A DNA stretch of 64,000 bases from Mycobacterium paraseoulense (GTDB taxonomy: Bacteria; Actinomycetota; Actinomycetes; Mycobacteriales; Mycobacteriaceae). The stretch lies in contig NZ_AP022619.1 of assembly GCF_010731655.1 (NCBI RefSeq), forward strand, positions 3,472,001 to 3,536,000. The letters run 5' to 3'. Each line of letters begins with the position of its first letter. Within the stretch, counting starts at the first letter, position 1. The notes beneath the pieces were generated by a model, which was given only the letters and a program-made list of their open reading frames with translations, was not told the DNA's origin and searched no databases. This document shows positions 63,164 through 64,000 of the stretch, piece after piece. The translations under genes were made by a program, and so were the position numbers.

Positions 63164-64000
63164 CCCTTTACCTCCCGGGGCAGGCCGAGCACCCGCTCGG
63201 CGATGATGTTGCGCTGGATCTCATTCGAGCCGCCGTAGATGGTGTCGGCGCGGGTGAACAGAAACAGCCGCTGCCATTCGTCGAACTCGCCGTCCGAAAG
63301 GGTGAGGCCCGGCTTGCCGATCACATCCATCGCCAGCTCTCCCAGACCGCGATGCCAGTTGGCCCACAACAACTTCGACACGTTGTCCTGGCCGGGCTGC
63401 TCGACATCCATGGTGGCCAGCGCATACGAACGCATCGCCCGAAGCCCCGTCCACGCCCGCGTCAGCCGCTCCCGGATGAAGGGGTCTTCGGCGGCACCGT
63501 TGCGGCGCGCGAGCTCCGCCAGGTTGGAAAGCTCACGGGCGTAACGGATTTGCTGCCCGAGTGTCGAAACCCCACGCTCGAAGGTCAGCGTGCCCATCGC
63601 GACGCGCCATCCGTCACCGGGCTGCCCGACCACCAGGCCGGCCTCGGTGCGGGCGTCGTCGAAGAACACCTCGTTGAACTCCGCGGTGCCGGTGATCTGG
63701 ACGATCGGCCGGACCTGCACACCCGGCTGGTCCAGCGGCACCAGCAGGTAGGACAGCCCGGCATGGCGCTTGGAGCCCTTCTCGGTGCGCGCGACCACGA
63801 AGCACCACTGCGACAGGTGCGCCAGCGACGTCCACACCTTCTGGCCGTTGATCACCCACTGGTCGCCGTCGAGTTCGGCGGTGGTGGACACGTTGGCCAG
63901 ATCGCTGCCGGCGCCGGGCTCGGAGTAGCCCTGGCACCACAGCTCGGTGACGTCGAGGATTTTCGGCAGGAAGCGCTGCTGCTGCTCGGGCGTCCCGAAC
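63160..64000 (-). CDS. fadE30: acyl-CoA dehydrogenase FadE30, partial
   Basis: The C-terminal 280 residues of an acyl-CoA dehydrogenase; the gene runs off the right edge of the window, so the start is not seen. Visible features are FGTPEQQQRFLPKIL at the edge, YSEPGAGSDLANVSTTAEL, the FERGVSTLGQQI region and IYGGSNEIQRNIIAERVLGLPREVKG at the C-terminus. In M. tuberculosis FadE30 (385 aa) desaturates HIP-CoA and is next to fadD3. Reading frame is intact. Confidence 0.94.
   Translation of the reverse strand, partial: FGTPEQQQRFLPKILDVTELWCQGYSEPGAGSDLANVSTTAELDGDQWVINGQKVWTSLAHLSQWCFVVARTEKGSKRHAGLSYLLVPLDQPGVQVRPIVQITGTAEFNEVFFDDARTEAGLVVGQPGDGWRVAMGTLTFERGVSTLGQQIRYARELSNLAELARRNGAAEDPFIRERLTRAWTGLRAMRSYALATMDVEQPGQDNVSKLLWANWHRGLGELAMDVIGKPGLTLSDGEFDEWQRLFLFTRADTIYGGSNEIQRNIIAERVLGLPREVKG

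Overview
The window is high-GC actinobacterial DNA. Its gene content and order match the steroid-degradation region of slow-growing mycobacteria, roughly the M. tuberculosis H37Rv interval Rv3490 to Rv3560c. It comes from a non-tuberculous species: the PE_PGRS and PPE genes, fadD18 and fdxB that interrupt this region in H37Rv are missing, and other small genes take their places. Protein assignments rest on recognising sequences and motifs by eye; no database search was run. Nearly every base is coding. No gap exceeds 300 bp, and the gaps that matter are listed. I saw no tRNA, rRNA, CRISPR array, transposase or complete insertion sequence.

Layout. (1) 1-2213, plus strand: tail of an upstream gene, otsA (trehalose-6-phosphate synthase) and a secreted protein. 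(2) 2223-12662, minus strand: complete mce4 sterol importer operon, yrbE4A-yrbE4B-mce4A-B-C-D-E-F-mam4A-mam4B. (3) 12900-18113: hsd4A and fdxD (minus), then divergent fadE26-fadE27-fadD17 for cholesterol side-chain beta-oxidation. (4) 18100-22299: less specific genes, including a Pro-rich exported peptide, a beta-lactamase-fold serine hydrolase, an IlvX-type ThDP enzyme, an amidohydrolase and a fructosamine-kinase-like protein. (5) 22296-34041: fadD19, echA19, cyp142, an acetoacetate-decarboxylase-like gene, an F420 oxidoreductase, a DUF35-ltp4-ltp3-isomerase-like operon, a gamma-carbonic-anhydrase-like gene, kshA and its companion. (6) 34227-43177: sulfotransferase-SDR-DUF1214 operon, a hemophore-like gene, hsaF-hsaG-hsaE, and kstD-chsH3. 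(7) 43230-44075: a DUF559-type gene set between hairpin repeats. (8) 44205-52332: the igr-type operon cyp125-fadE28-fadE29-chsH2-chsH1-ltp2, divergent fadA5, a small gene and ddn. (9) 52336-64000: the KstR2-type C/D-ring module (two SDRs, echA20, ipdA, ipdB, ipdC, fadA6, kstR2, ipdF, fadE30), interrupted at 57682-60505 by five accessory genes, including a SatD-like/DUF3307-like pair.

How the genes work together. Mce4 with YrbE4 imports sterol. CYP125 or CYP142 oxidises the side-chain terminus and FadD19/FadD17 make the CoA thioesters. FadE26/27, EchA19 or ChsH3, Hsd4A and FadA5 run beta-oxidation. FadE28/29, ChsH1/H2 and Ltp2 remove the last three carbons. KstD and KshA open ring B. HsaE, HsaF and HsaG convert the ring A fragment to central metabolites, and the Ipd/EchA20/FadA6/FadE30 set degrades rings C and D. 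Ten strong KstR-type operators (TnnAACnnGTTnnA), one weaker site and two KstR2-type operators (AnCAAGnnCTTGnT) can be read directly. Several lie within 10 nt of a start codon.
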